A DNA stretch of 64,000 nt, taken from contig NZ_FODJ01000001.1 in NCBI RefSeq assembly GCF_900110345.1, positions 62,001-126,000 of the forward strand, written 5' to 3'. Below are positions 45,430-54,522 of the stretch, piece by piece. The stretch is from Amphibacillus marinus (GTDB lineage: Bacteria > Bacillota > Bacilli > Bacillales > Amphibacillaceae). Position numbers and translations under genes: made by a program. A model generated the notes under the pieces. The model searched no databases. It worked only from the letters and a program-made list of their open reading frames with translations, and had not been told where the DNA came from. Position 1 is the first letter of the stretch. Each line of letters begins with the position of its first letter.

Positions 45430-47553
45430 ATGATTTCTCATGAACAAGCTCGGAAAGAAGCTGAGCAGATTGTGAACCAAATGACCTTAGCTGAAAAAAT
45501 CGCACAAATTAATTTTAGAGCACCTGCAATTGACCGACTAGGGATCACTGATTATAACTATTGGAATGAAGGATTGCACGGCGTTGCAAGAGCGGGTGTA
45601 GCGACTGTATTTCCACAGGCGATTGGCTTAGCCGCCTTATTTGATGATGCTTTATTAAAGAAGGTAGCAGATGTGATTTCAACAGAGGGACGGGCTAAGT
45701 ATAACCAATACCATGCAGAGGGTGACCATGATATCTATAAAGGGTTAACCTATTGGTCACCAAATATTAATATTTTTCGTGATCCGCGTTGGGGAAGGGG
45801 ACAGGAAACCTATGGTGAAGATCCTTATTTAACAGCCAAACTAGGTGTCGCCTTTATTAAAGGTTTGCAAGGAGATGGGCCTTACTTAAAACTGGCAGCT
45901 TGTGCAAAACACTTTGCTGTTCACAGTGGACCCGAAGCAGACCGCCACTCATTTAATGCAGAGGTTAACCAAAAGGATCTTTATGAGACCTACTTACCTG
46001 CATTTGAAGCAGCTGTAAAAGAGGCTGACGTAGAAAGTTTTATGGGCGCTTATAATGCGGTTAATGGCGTACCAGCATGTGTACATCCTGAATTAATGCA
46101 ATCAATTTTACGAAATGAATGGAATTTTAAAGGGCATGTTGTTTCTGATTATGCGGCTCTAGAGGATGTCCATCTTCACCATCATTACACGGATACAGCA
46201 GCTGAGACAATGGCACTAGCAATGAAGGTTGGCTGTAATCTCTGCGCTGGAAACATTTCAGATGCGCTTCATGAGGCAATTGAACAGGGCCTTGTCACTG
46301 AAGTTGACATTACCGCATCAGTGGTTGAATTATATACAACCCGTGTCCGGCTCGGTATGTTTGCTGAAGACAATCCGTTCAACAGTATTCCGTTTGAAGT
46401 AAATGATTGCGAGGAGCATCGTCAGCTCTCACTTGAAACAGCTAGAAAATCAATGGTGTTATTAAAGAATGATGATTTTCTACCCTTGAATAAGACGGAG
46501 CTGAGTGCTGTATCAGTTATTGGACCAAATGCCGCTAGTGTTGAAGCGCTGAGAGGAAATTATTTCGGGACAGCTTCACGCTATTACACGTTCCTAGAAG
46601 GTATTCAAAATGAAATGAATGGACATGGACGGGTTTACTACGCATTGGGTTGTCACTTGTTTCAAGAACATGCGGAATCTTCATTATCAAGCAAACATGA
46701 GCGTGAATCAGAAGCAATTATAGCCGCAAAGCATTCAGATGTTGTTGTCCTTTGCTTAGGCTTAGACCCAACAATTGAAGGAGAACAAGGTGATTCTGGC
46801 AATGTCTATGGTTCTGGTGATAAAGAAAAGTTACATCTACCGACTGTTCAAGAGCAGTTACTGAAGAAGGTACTAGAGCTTAATAAACCAGTTGTCGTTG
46901 TACTAGCTGCTGGATCTGCACTGTCTCTGAATGGATTTGAAGACCATCCGCACATTAAAGCAATTATTCAAGCATGGTATCCAGGGAGTCAAGGAGGTAC
47001 TGCATTAGCAGATATAATGTTTGGACTTAGAAGTCCAAGTGGTAAATTACCGATTACGTTCTATAAGAATACGGATAACTTACCAGACTTTAATGATTAC
47101 GTAATGAAAAATCGCACATATCGCTATTTAGAGGAAGAACCGCTTTATCCGTTTGGCTATGGTTTAACTTATGGAAACGTGCGCTTAAGTGATCTTGATT
47201 GCAAACAAAATTGTGAAAGTCTGTCAGTGTCTATCACGATTGAAAATGACGATAAATATGCGATTGATGAGGTCATCCAAGTATACGGGAGAACAAATGC
47301 AGAAGATGAAGTTAGAAACAACAAATTAATCAGCTTTAAGCGTGTTGAATTACCAAAGAGCGCTAAGAAGAGAATTAATTTAACAATACCGGTTGCTAAT
47401 TTAGCGGTTACTGATTCTGATGGCAACAGAAAATTAGCGGGAACTGCGGCAGAAATATTCGTTAATGTTGCCTCACCTGGTAAGCTTACAGAGTCTTTAA
47501 CAGGGATTAAAACCTTAGCTACTAAAATTAGGCTTAATCCAAACGGAGGTTAA
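45430..47553 (+). CDS. Glycoside hydrolase family 3 beta-xylosidase/beta-glucosidase
   Basis: A 707 aa GH3 enzyme. The N-terminal barrel has NYWNEGLHGVARAGVATVFP, RDPRWGRGQETYGEDPYL and the nucleophile aspartate in GHVVSDYAALEDVH. The C-terminal alpha/beta domain includes VLLKNDDFLPL and IEGEQGDSGNV, with no added carbohydrate-binding module. The NYWNEGLHG sequence is of the xylosidase/arabinosidase subgroup. There is no signal peptide, so it acts on imported oligosaccharides. RBS GACGGAGG. First of three co-directed genes; the next starts three bases after its stop. Confidence 0.88.
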   Translation: MISHEQARKEAEQIVNQMTLAEKIAQINFRAPAIDRLGITDYNYWNEGLHGVARAGVATVFPQAIGLAALFDDALLKKVADVISTEGRAKYNQYHAEGDHDIYKGLTYWSPNINIFRDPRWGRGQETYGEDPYLTAKLGVAFIKGLQGDGPYLKLAACAKHFAVHSGPEADRHSFNAEVNQKDLYETYLPAFEAAVKEADVESFMGAYNAVNGVPACVHPELMQSILRNEWNFKGHVVSDYAALEDVHLHHHYTDTAAETMALAMKVGCNLCAGNISDALHEAIEQGLVTEVDITASVVELYTTRVRLGMFAEDNPFNSIPFEVNDCEEHRQLSLETARKSMVLLKNDDFLPLNKTELSAVSVIGPNAASVEALRGNYFGTASRYYTFLEGIQNEMNGHGRVYYALGCHLFQEHAESSLSSKHERESEAIIAAKHSDVVVLCLGLDPTIEGEQGDSGNVYGSGDKEKLHLPTVQEQLLKKVLELNKPVVVVLAAGSALSLNGFEDHPHIKAIIQAWYPGSQGGTALADIMFGLRSPSGKLPITFYKNTDNLPDFNDYVMKNRTYRYLEEEPLYPFGYGLTYGNVRLSDLDCKQNCESLSVSITIENDDKYAIDEVIQVYGRTNAEDEVRNNKLISFKRVELPKSAKKRINLTIPVANLAVTDSDGNRKLAGTAAEIFVNVASPGKLTESLTGIKTLATKIRLNPNGG

Positions 47554-47556
47554 TTT

Positions 47557-49092
47557 ATGAATAGATTTAAAAATCCAATTCTTGAAGGGTTTTCACCAGA
47601 TCCTTCTGTATGTGCTGTTGGTGATGACTTCTATCTGGTTACATCGACTTTTGCCTACTTTCCAGGAGTACCGGTTTATCATAGTAAAGACCTTGTTAAT
47701 TGGAAGCAGATCGGTAATGCTCTACACCGTGAATCACAATTAAAGCTGCTAGATACTGAGCACTCACAAGGGATTTTTGCGCCTTGCATCCGTTATCACG
47801 AGGGTACCTTCTATATGATTACCACAAATGTAAGTCATGGTGGTAACTTTTTAGTAACAGCAACCGATCCAACTGGTCCATGGTCTGATCCCTATTTTAT
47901 TGACCATGCTCCAGGTATTGATCCAAGCCTATTCTTTGATGATAATGGCAAGTGCTATTATGTAGGCACGCGCCCTCGCCCTGAAGGACCAAATTTTAAT
48001 GGCGATTGGGAAGTGTGGCTACAGGAGCTTGATTTAGAAACGATGCAGCTGATTGGTGTGAGTACCCGTTTATGGAATGGTGCATTAAGAGATGTGGTCT
48101 GGCCAGAGGGTCCTCATATTTACAAGAAGGACGGTTTCTACTACTTAATGATTGCTGAAGGCGGAACTGGCTTTAATCATTGTGTGACGATGGCGCGAAG
48201 TGAAAAGATTGACGGTCCATACATTGGAAATAAAAACAATCCTATTTTAACACACCGCCACTTAGGAAAAGATTTTCCTGTCTGTAATGTTGGACACGGT
48301 GATTTAGTTGAAACAACTGATGGTAACTGGTATATGACTTGTTTAGCTAGCAGAATTTTTGATGGCTACAGTAATTTGGGTAGAGAAACTTTCTTGGCTG
48401 AGGTTATTTGGGAAGATGGCTGGGCCGTTGTGAATCCAGGTAAGGGACAATTATTAGACGAACAAGATCATCAATTACCACTCGTTCCTGTTGAACAGAC
48501 AACAAAGCATACATTTGATGTATTTAAACCAGAATTCTTATTTTTAAGAAATCCTAATATAAACAATTATGATAATCAGACAAGACAAGGCTGGTTACGG
48601 CTTTATCCAACGACTAAAACTATCCATGAACTAGCTTCACCAACATATCTTGGACTAAGACAGCAATCGATGTGGTATAAACTATCAACACGATTAGAGC
48701 TAGCCTTAGAGCCTGGCGGAGAAGCAGGCTTAGTCATTTTGCAGAATGACAAGTATTCGATTCGGTTAGTTGCTGTAAGTGAAGAAAAGGGAACTGTTAT
48801 TAATTTGATTACGACTATTGATGGTGAGGAATCAATAGTTGGCGCTCAAGCAATTGAAGCAAAGAATCTGGAGCTAAATTTAATTGGTAACGGCCAACGA
48901 GTAAAAGGTGTTTGCCATGCGGATGGAAAAGAGCTAGTAATAGCGGAGAATATTGATTCGCATTATTTAAGTACTGAAGTAGCTGGTGGATTTGTTGGCT
49001 GTACGCTAGGCATCTATGCAACATCAACTACATCTGACCCGGGTTATGCTGACTTTGAGTGGTTAGCATTACAAAGTACAAAAGAAGATTAA
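47557..49092 (+). CDS. xynB: Glycoside hydrolase family 43 beta-xylosidase (XynB type)
   Basis: A 511 aa GH43 enzyme, five-bladed propeller plus C-terminal beta-sandwich. The catalytic residues are visible: general base Asp in GFSPDPSVCAVGDDFYLV, pKa-modulating Asp in GIDPSLFFDD, and general acid Glu in WPEGPHIYKKDG. Length and layout match cytoplasmic xylan 1,4-beta-xylosidases (GH43_11), often active also as arabinofuranosidases. No signal peptide. Its ribosome binding site ACGGAGG lies in the last codons of the GH3 gene. Confidence 0.9.
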   Translation: MNRFKNPILEGFSPDPSVCAVGDDFYLVTSTFAYFPGVPVYHSKDLVNWKQIGNALHRESQLKLLDTEHSQGIFAPCIRYHEGTFYMITTNVSHGGNFLVTATDPTGPWSDPYFIDHAPGIDPSLFFDDNGKCYYVGTRPRPEGPNFNGDWEVWLQELDLETMQLIGVSTRLWNGALRDVVWPEGPHIYKKDGFYYLMIAEGGTGFNHCVTMARSEKIDGPYIGNKNNPILTHRHLGKDFPVCNVGHGDLVETTDGNWYMTCLASRIFDGYSNLGRETFLAEVIWEDGWAVVNPGKGQLLDEQDHQLPLVPVEQTTKHTFDVFKPEFLFLRNPNINNYDNQTRQGWLRLYPTTKTIHELASPTYLGLRQQSMWYKLSTRLELALEPGGEAGLVILQNDKYSIRLVAVSEEKGTVINLITTIDGEESIVGAQAIEAKNLELNLIGNGQRVKGVCHADGKELVIAENIDSHYLSTEVAGGFVGCTLGIYATSTTSDPGYADFEWLALQSTKED

Positions 49093-49149
49093 TCATTAAC
49101 TATTGGGCTAAGTAACTATTTACTTGGCCCTTAATAAAGGAGGATAAAA

Positions 49150-50688
49150 ATGATCAAGGAAGTTCAAAACCCCATCATTCCTTTAGACTATCCAGATCCT
49201 GATGTTATTCGGGTAGCTGATACCTATTATATGGTGACAACGACAATGCACTTTATGCCAGGCTGTGAAATACTGCGGTCTTATGATCTGGTAAACTGGG
49301 AGCATGCCACCTTTGTTTATGATCAATTAGATAGCACACCAGCACAAAAATTAGAAGAACATGCTAATATTTATGGCAGGGGAATGTGGGCAGCCACAAT
49401 CCGTTATCATAAGAATAAATTTTACATTATCTTTGTTGCCAATGATACGAGAACAACCTACTTATATACTTCAGCAAATATAGAAGGACCATGGCAAAAA
49501 AGTATTATTGAAGGGTTTTACCATGACTGTTCTTTGTTTTTTGACGATGATGAGCGCGCTTACCTCGTATATGGCAATAAGGATATTTGGCTAACAGAGC
49601 TAAACAATGAGCTCACAGGACCGAAGCATGATGGTATTCATAAAATTATTGTGACCGATCACAATAACCCTAACCTTGGCTATGAAGGTGCTCATTTTTA
49701 TAAAATTAACGGAAAATACTATGTCTTTTTAATTCATTCACTCCCTGACCGCTGGATGCGGGTGCAGGCATGTTATCAGTCTAATTCTATTGACGGTCAG
49801 TACGTAGGTGGTGATGTTCTTCAGGATACACGCGATTATTGTGGTCAGGGTGTAGCACAAGGTGGGATAGTAGATACACCAGAAGGAGAGTGGTACGCGA
49901 TCCTGTTTCAAGATCATGGTGCAGTAGGGCGCTTACCGGTATTATTGCCTATAGAGTGGAACGAAGATTACCCAGTTTTTGGGGTGGCTGGCAAGGTCCC
50001 AAAAGTCTTCAAGGCCACCAGTACACGACCGATTCACAGCTACACACCGTTAGTTAGCGGTGATGATTTTAAAACAACGTACCCACAGTACTATGGATTA
50101 GATCCAAAATGGCAGTTTAATCATGAGCCTAATGAGTCAGGGTTTAAAGTGAACACAAATGAAGGCTATTTTGAAATCAGCACAACAAAAGTTGTTAAGA
50201 ACTTAACTCAAGCGCCTAATACGTTAACACAGCGTATGCTGTTACCAAGCTGCTCAGCAGAAGTACAGCTTGACGCCACTGATCTAATGGAAGGCGACTT
50301 TGCTGGTCTCTGTGCCTTTCAAGGTGCTTATGGCTTTGTCGGTGTAACTAAAGCAAACGGTCAATATTATTTGGTTATGCACTCACGAGAGCTTGATAAC
50401 ATGAGCCTACAAGCAATGGATCATGATCATGCACCAGGTAAAGAGTGGGGGAGAGTAGCAATTGATTCACCAATTGTTACCCTTAAACTTAAAGCAGATT
50501 TTGATCAAATGAAGGATGTAACCCAATTCTATTATCAAGATAATGGATTGTTTAAGCAAATTGGCATTGACCATAAAGTAGCATTTAAGCTTGATCATTT
50601 TACTGGCTGCCGCTTTGGTTTATTCTGTTTTGCAACTAAAGAGCTTGAAGGTTCAGCACGATTTAGCACGTTTAAGTATCTAAAATAA
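49150..50688 (+). CDS. Glycoside hydrolase family 43 protein, second paralogue
   Basis: A 512 aa GH43 enzyme only distantly similar to its neighbour. Catalytic positions: Asp in DYPDPDVIRVADTYYMV, Asp in YHDCSLFFDDD, Glu in GYEGAHFYKING. A C-terminal sandwich domain follows from about residue 320. Substrate is probably a decorated xylo- or arabino-oligosaccharide, since it completes a xylan-side-chain set. No signal peptide. RBS AAAGGAGG. It ends the operon before a terminator. Confidence 0.87.
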   Translation: MIKEVQNPIIPLDYPDPDVIRVADTYYMVTTTMHFMPGCEILRSYDLVNWEHATFVYDQLDSTPAQKLEEHANIYGRGMWAATIRYHKNKFYIIFVANDTRTTYLYTSANIEGPWQKSIIEGFYHDCSLFFDDDERAYLVYGNKDIWLTELNNELTGPKHDGIHKIIVTDHNNPNLGYEGAHFYKINGKYYVFLIHSLPDRWMRVQACYQSNSIDGQYVGGDVLQDTRDYCGQGVAQGGIVDTPEGEWYAILFQDHGAVGRLPVLLPIEWNEDYPVFGVAGKVPKVFKATSTRPIHSYTPLVSGDDFKTTYPQYYGLDPKWQFNHEPNESGFKVNTNEGYFEISTTKVVKNLTQAPNTLTQRMLLPSCSAEVQLDATDLMEGDFAGLCAFQGAYGFVGVTKANGQYYLVMHSRELDNMSLQAMDHDHAPGKEWGRVAIDSPIVTLKLKADFDQMKDVTQFYYQDNGLFKQIGIDHKVAFKLDHFTGCRFGLFCFATKELEGSARFSTFKYLK

Positions 50689-50695
50689 GCTAAAC

Positions 50696-50735
50696 CAAAC
50701 AGACTTAGATTTTTCTAAATAAATCTGTTTGTTTG
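50696..50735 (+). terminator. Terminator of the xylosidase operon
   Basis: CAAACAGA pairs with TCTGTTTG, with a nested TTAGA/TCTAA pairing, followed by a T-rich stretch. Confidence 0.65.
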
Positions 50736-50803
50736 CGTTTCACTGTATATTAGTGCTAGCTAGAATCCATAATAAATAACAATAGTGAAGGGGAGAGGCG
50801 AAA

Positions 50804-51562
50804 GTGAAGTGTGTTGCATTTAACCAGTCAAAAATATATTATGAAGTCGTTGGAGCTGGTCAGCCAATTTTATTTATTCATCCGCCTGGTCTAGGGCGAT
50901 TGGTCTTTCACTATCAATCTCCACTTTGCCAGCAATTTAAATTAATTATGCCTGATTTAAGTGGTCACGGTGCGTCTACTGCGCCGTATCAACGCAACAT
51001 TATTAAGCAATATTGTCAGGAAATTGAAGCCATTTTAGATCAGGAGAACATTAACTCAGTCATTATCTGTGCTTACTCAGCTGGTGGTATTGTTGCGCAA
51101 ATTTTTGCGAGCCAATATGCTAACCGCGTTAACGCTTTAATTGTTTCAGGAGGTTTCCCCAAGGTATCAACGCAACTATTAAGAAGTATTTACATAGCAG
51201 GAATGTTAATAATTGATCATTCGAGTCATTTTCTAGCTAATCGACTAGCAGCAAGCAATGCACAAGATGAAGAGCAGAAACAAAGATTGAAGCAGCATAT
51301 TAATAAGTCAGACGTATTAAAATGGGCCCAATTTTATCATAACACTTATCAAGTGGATATTCGGCATTATGTAAAACAAATAGCTTGTCCAAGTTTATTT
51401 ATTTATGGTGACACCCGTGACTTCACACATTATTATGCAAAGCTGTATCGTTCGCAACCACACATTCAGTTAGCATATGTCGATGATGGTTCACATCAAA
51501 TTCCGGCAAAGAAACCAGATGTGTTTAATCAACTCATTATTAATTTTGTTAAGCACGTGTAG
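50804..51562 (+). CDS. Alpha/beta hydrolase
   Basis: A 252 aa alpha/beta-hydrolase fold protein. It has the oxyanion-region FIHPPGLGR, DLSGHGAST, the nucleophile elbow ICAYSAGGIVAQ (A-x-S-x-G in place of G-x-S-x-G), the acid in IYGDTRDF and the histidine in DDGSHQIP. The triad is complete but the substrate is unknown. Starts with GTG behind AGGGGAGAGG. It stands alone between two terminators. Confidence 0.82.
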   Translation: MKCVAFNQSKIYYEVVGAGQPILFIHPPGLGRLVFHYQSPLCQQFKLIMPDLSGHGASTAPYQRNIIKQYCQEIEAILDQENINSVIICAYSAGGIVAQIFASQYANRVNALIVSGGFPKVSTQLLRSIYIAGMLIIDHSSHFLANRLAASNAQDEEQKQRLKQHINKSDVLKWAQFYHNTYQVDIRHYVKQIACPSLFIYGDTRDFTHYYAKLYRSQPHIQLAYVDDGSHQIPAKKPDVFNQLIINFVKHV

Positions 51563-51624
51563 ATTTATTTTTGTCTCACTTTCTTAAGCATACTTTAATT
51601 ATGAGACTATAGGTTTTTTTTCAC

Positions 51625-51661
<37 letters not shown>

Positions 51662-51771
51662 TAGAAATATAATTATTCACTGATATTTCCTGTCAAGGTT
51701 ATGACTCTCTCCTCTTGTGTTTGTTTAAGTACATCATGCTAATACTACTTTCTTAATTTCGCATTTAATTA

Positions 51772-52470
51772 TCATGGCCCCACATACGGCGGATTTAAAT
51801 AGTGTTTAGCAAATTCCTTTTTATATGGTGCACTAGACTTGAGAATGCGTGCATTAGCTTTCTTTACATCATATTGGGTCATCTTTAATTCAATTTCTGG
51901 ACCTAATAAAGCCCAGCAAGCTCCGGTAGCTCGACTTTGTAAGCCCACACTACCAGGATTTATAATGCGTTTATTAGCAACTACCCGATCAAATTGAATG
52001 TGCGTATGTCCACAAACAATGATTTCTTGTGTTGTGCTTGTAAGCATTGACTCAATTTCACCTTCTGTGGTGCTTACTCGAATAGCTTCTTCATCGCTTC
52101 GTGGTGAACCGTGTACGAATAGAACCTCACCTAGCCCGTCGATGTTTAAAGATAATTTTTCCGGTAAATTATTCAAAAAACTTAATTGATGTGGTGATAA
52201 TTGATCAGCACACCAATTATTTAATTTAGCTGTAAGTTCATCCAACCCCTTTGTATAGCGAGTGGCAACCTCACGATCTGCATTGCCCCTAATAAACAGA
52301 AACTCATCCTTTTGCTTTAGTAACAGCTCCATAACCTGACGTGGTTCAGGACCCCAAACTAAATCACCACCAACGATAACGCGATCAACATGATTCTTGT
52401 TAATTTCAGTCAAAACGGCTTCTAATGCTGACAAGTTACCGTGAATGTCATAAATAGCTGCTACACGCAT
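51772..52470 (-). CDS. Metallophosphoesterase (YfcE/MJ0936-like)
   Basis: A 232 aa calcineurin-like phosphoesterase. The dimetal ligands appear in order: YDIHGNLSALEA, GGDLVWGP, IRGNADRE, FVHGSPR, and CGHTHIQFDR. Small proteins of this group act on nucleotides or protein phosphates; the substrate is not evident. Monocistronic, convergent with the hydrolase gene across about 210 bases. Confidence 0.87.
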   Translation of the reverse strand: MRVAAIYDIHGNLSALEAVLTEINKNHVDRVIVGGDLVWGPEPRQVMELLLKQKDEFLFIRGNADREVATRYTKGLDELTAKLNNWCADQLSPHQLSFLNNLPEKLSLNIDGLGEVLFVHGSPRSDEEAIRVSTTEGEIESMLTSTTQEIIVCGHTHIQFDRVVANKRIINPGSVGLQSRATGACWALLGPEIELKMTQYDVKKANARILKSSAPYKKEFAKHYLNPPYVGP

Positions 52471-52604
52471 TTTAACAACTCCCTATGTAAATTTAGGTAT
52501 TATCCTTTTAAACTAACCGAACCTTATAGTACCCACCAGATCACTAATTACGCTTGCAACACTTAAAAATTTTGAATCATGCATTGCTTGACACCTTTAT
52601 TCAT

Positions 52605-53477
52605 TCAAAGTTGATAGCTTAGCAATTCATACTTTACTTCAAACCCTAAGGCACCATAGAGGTTAATTGCTGCATAATTATCAGCATCAACACAAATAGT
52701 TATTTTATTAATTTGTTAAAAAGAAAAAAGCTCTGCAACGGCCTTACTAATAAGCAACTTACCAAACCCGTTTTTTCTCTGAGACTCTGCTACTGCAACA
52801 TACTCAATATTGCCCTCATTATAATCCGAATTAGCTTCAAGGTAAACATAACCGATAACACTTGAGTTACGATCGTTGACAACGAACAACTGATTAACAC
52901 TATTTAAGCGCTTCAGGATGGTCTCAGCAGTGAAATATGTACCTGGAAATGACTGATTGTGAAGCTCGATAAAAGAGTCCCGGTCTGAAAGTGAAAAAGG
53001 AGTAACGAGGTCTGAGCAACCGTAATTAACAGAGCTAGAGCGTAATTTTTGTAAAACAAAATCACCACCTTGACTTCTTCCATGATGGCGCTTTACAAAC
53101 GCTTCGACAAAAGTGTTGTCTTTATTAAAGAAAAAAGCAAATCGTTTGACTTTTTCTTGCCCTTTTTTCTTAAGCTGATCCCAAAGTAAGTCTGCAATTT
53201 CCAGATCATGGTCTTTAACAAATGGTCCCCATACTTCGGCGACCCCAGTTGCTAAATCAACATCAATTCCTATTGCTGCAATGATTTGGTCATTATGATA
53301 TGCGACCATAAATGAATCTTCCAAAGTAAGATCAGAGAAATCATTCGTTAAAGTGTCGTATATTTCCTCGCTATCCTCACCACAATAGCCAATATGATGC
53401 TGCTGGTTAGTGTTCATCGTTGCTAAAAAGTAAGCTAATGCTTTGCTATCTTTTGCTGGTATTAGATTAAGATTCAT
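52605..53477 (-). pseudogene. Two-domain GNAT acetyltransferase interrupted by an in-frame stop
   Basis: The first frame runs from ATG 53477 to a TAA at 52716-52718, giving 253 aa. The same frame then continues without a shift to 52605. Its translation, ICVDADNYAAINLYGALGFE followed by VKYELLSYQL, is plainly the missing last strand-helix-strand of a GNAT fold (the N-x-x-A-x-x-L-Y-x-x-L-G-F motif). The acetyl-CoA site VAESQRKNGFGKLLISKAV lies just before the stop. So a single nonsense codon cut about 38 residues from the second GNAT domain. The N-terminal half looks like a degenerate first GNAT domain. Readthrough cannot be excluded. Confidence 0.85.
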
Positions 53478-53565
53478 GGTAATCAACCTTTCAAAATATA
53501 TTCTATCTTATCCAAGTTTAGCACAAGTTTTCTTGCATCCGTGGGTTAATGAAATGAATATGAGC

Positions 53566-53607
53566 AACTCAAGGGCTAATTTCACACTAGAAATTAGCCC
53601 TTGAGTT
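53566..53607. terminator. Long intergenic hairpin
   Basis: AACTCAAGGGCTAATTTC and GAAATTAGCCCTTGAGTT are exact 18-base arms with a 6-base loop. It lies downstream of the sigma-factor operon. The T-run is on the plus-strand side, so it is not an ideal terminator for that operon, but its stem is very stable. Confidence 0.65.
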
Positions 53608-53628
53608 TTATAAACTTGCTATCCTTGT

Positions 53629-54522
53629 TTAATTAATTACTTCAACGACGTCCCATACTTCATTGACTGTGATTAGATACTGCCCATCGCCGAATGTCTT
53701 TTGCCATTGATACATGCCTTCAGTTATCGCGCTTGGCGTTTGCCCCCAGTTGCTTAACTCACCGGAATAATCCTGCTCAGTTGTCACTTTGACCTGATGG
53801 TTAGTAGTATCATCAGTTCGAATTAATAATTCGTTCACCCCCGCTATGTCCCAATTAGCAGTAATTACGGTTAAATCCAACTCAAGTTGGGAAAGAAATG
53901 AATTTACCTCTACATCTAGCTGACTTGGAATTGAAATCATTAGGTCATAGTGGTGGTAAGTATTTACAATTCCGTAATACTCAGTCGGTCTTAAAATGGT
54001 TAGATAGAGAATATCTCCAACTTGATTAACATTAAGATAATCAAGGTCACTAGCAAAATTATCAGCATTTGTTTGCAGGGAACCAAATACTGATAACTCA
54101 TTCGTTGTGTTGTTGGTTAATGAAACCTGCGCATCATTTGTTTGAATCACGACTTTATTAACAGATTCATTAATTAGCTTAGTAAATGGTTCAACAGCAA
54201 TTTCATGCTCTTGAGCAAATACATTCTGCCGCATTGCTGCAAACAAGCCAGTTGAAGAAATTAGCAGTAGAATTACAGCTAAGAAACCAATAAAAGCAGT
54301 GAAAAAAATTGAGAATATATCATATTTGATGAGTGCCTGCTCTCGACGAGAACGGATTGAATGAACAATAATTTCGGTTCCGATTAGCAACAGCAAAAAC
54401 GGAATAAATAAGCTTGCGACTTGCTCAATATCCCATTCAAAAAAATGAGCTAGCCATAACGTTATTCCAAGCGTAATTAATAGGATTCCCATTGAAAGTG
54501 AACCAACACGCCAATGTCTCAT
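53629..54522 (-). CDS. Membrane protein with LiaF-like N-terminus and extracytoplasmic domain
   Basis: A 297 aa protein. Three hydrophobic segments lie in residues 8-115 (LSMGILLITLGITLWLAHFF, FIPFLLLLIGTEIIV, FFTAFIGFLAVILLLI). The remaining 180 residues are outside and beta-rich, as in adhesin-like DUF4097/LiaF proteins. It is the last gene of the sigma operon and its start overlaps the previous stop by one base. A role in envelope-stress sensing is inferred from that context; I do not recognise a specific family. Confidence 0.65.
   Translation of the reverse strand: MRHWRVGSLSMGILLITLGITLWLAHFFEWDIEQVASLFIPFLLLLIGTEIIVHSIRSRREQALIKYDIFSIFFTAFIGFLAVILLLISSTGLFAAMRQNVFAQEHEIAVEPFTKLINESVNKVVIQTNDAQVSLTNNTTNELSVFGSLQTNADNFASDLDYLNVNQVGDILYLTILRPTEYYGIVNTYHHYDLMISIPSQLDVEVNSFLSQLELDLTVITANWDIAGVNELLIRTDDTTNHQVKVTTEQDYSGELSNWGQTPSAITEGMYQWQKTFGDGQYLITVNEVWDVVEVIN

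Noticed and set aside
51573-51607. GTCTCA/TGAGAC pairing after the alpha/beta hydrolase gene
   Set aside because: Only six pairs with a loop of over 20 bases; too weak to call a terminator.
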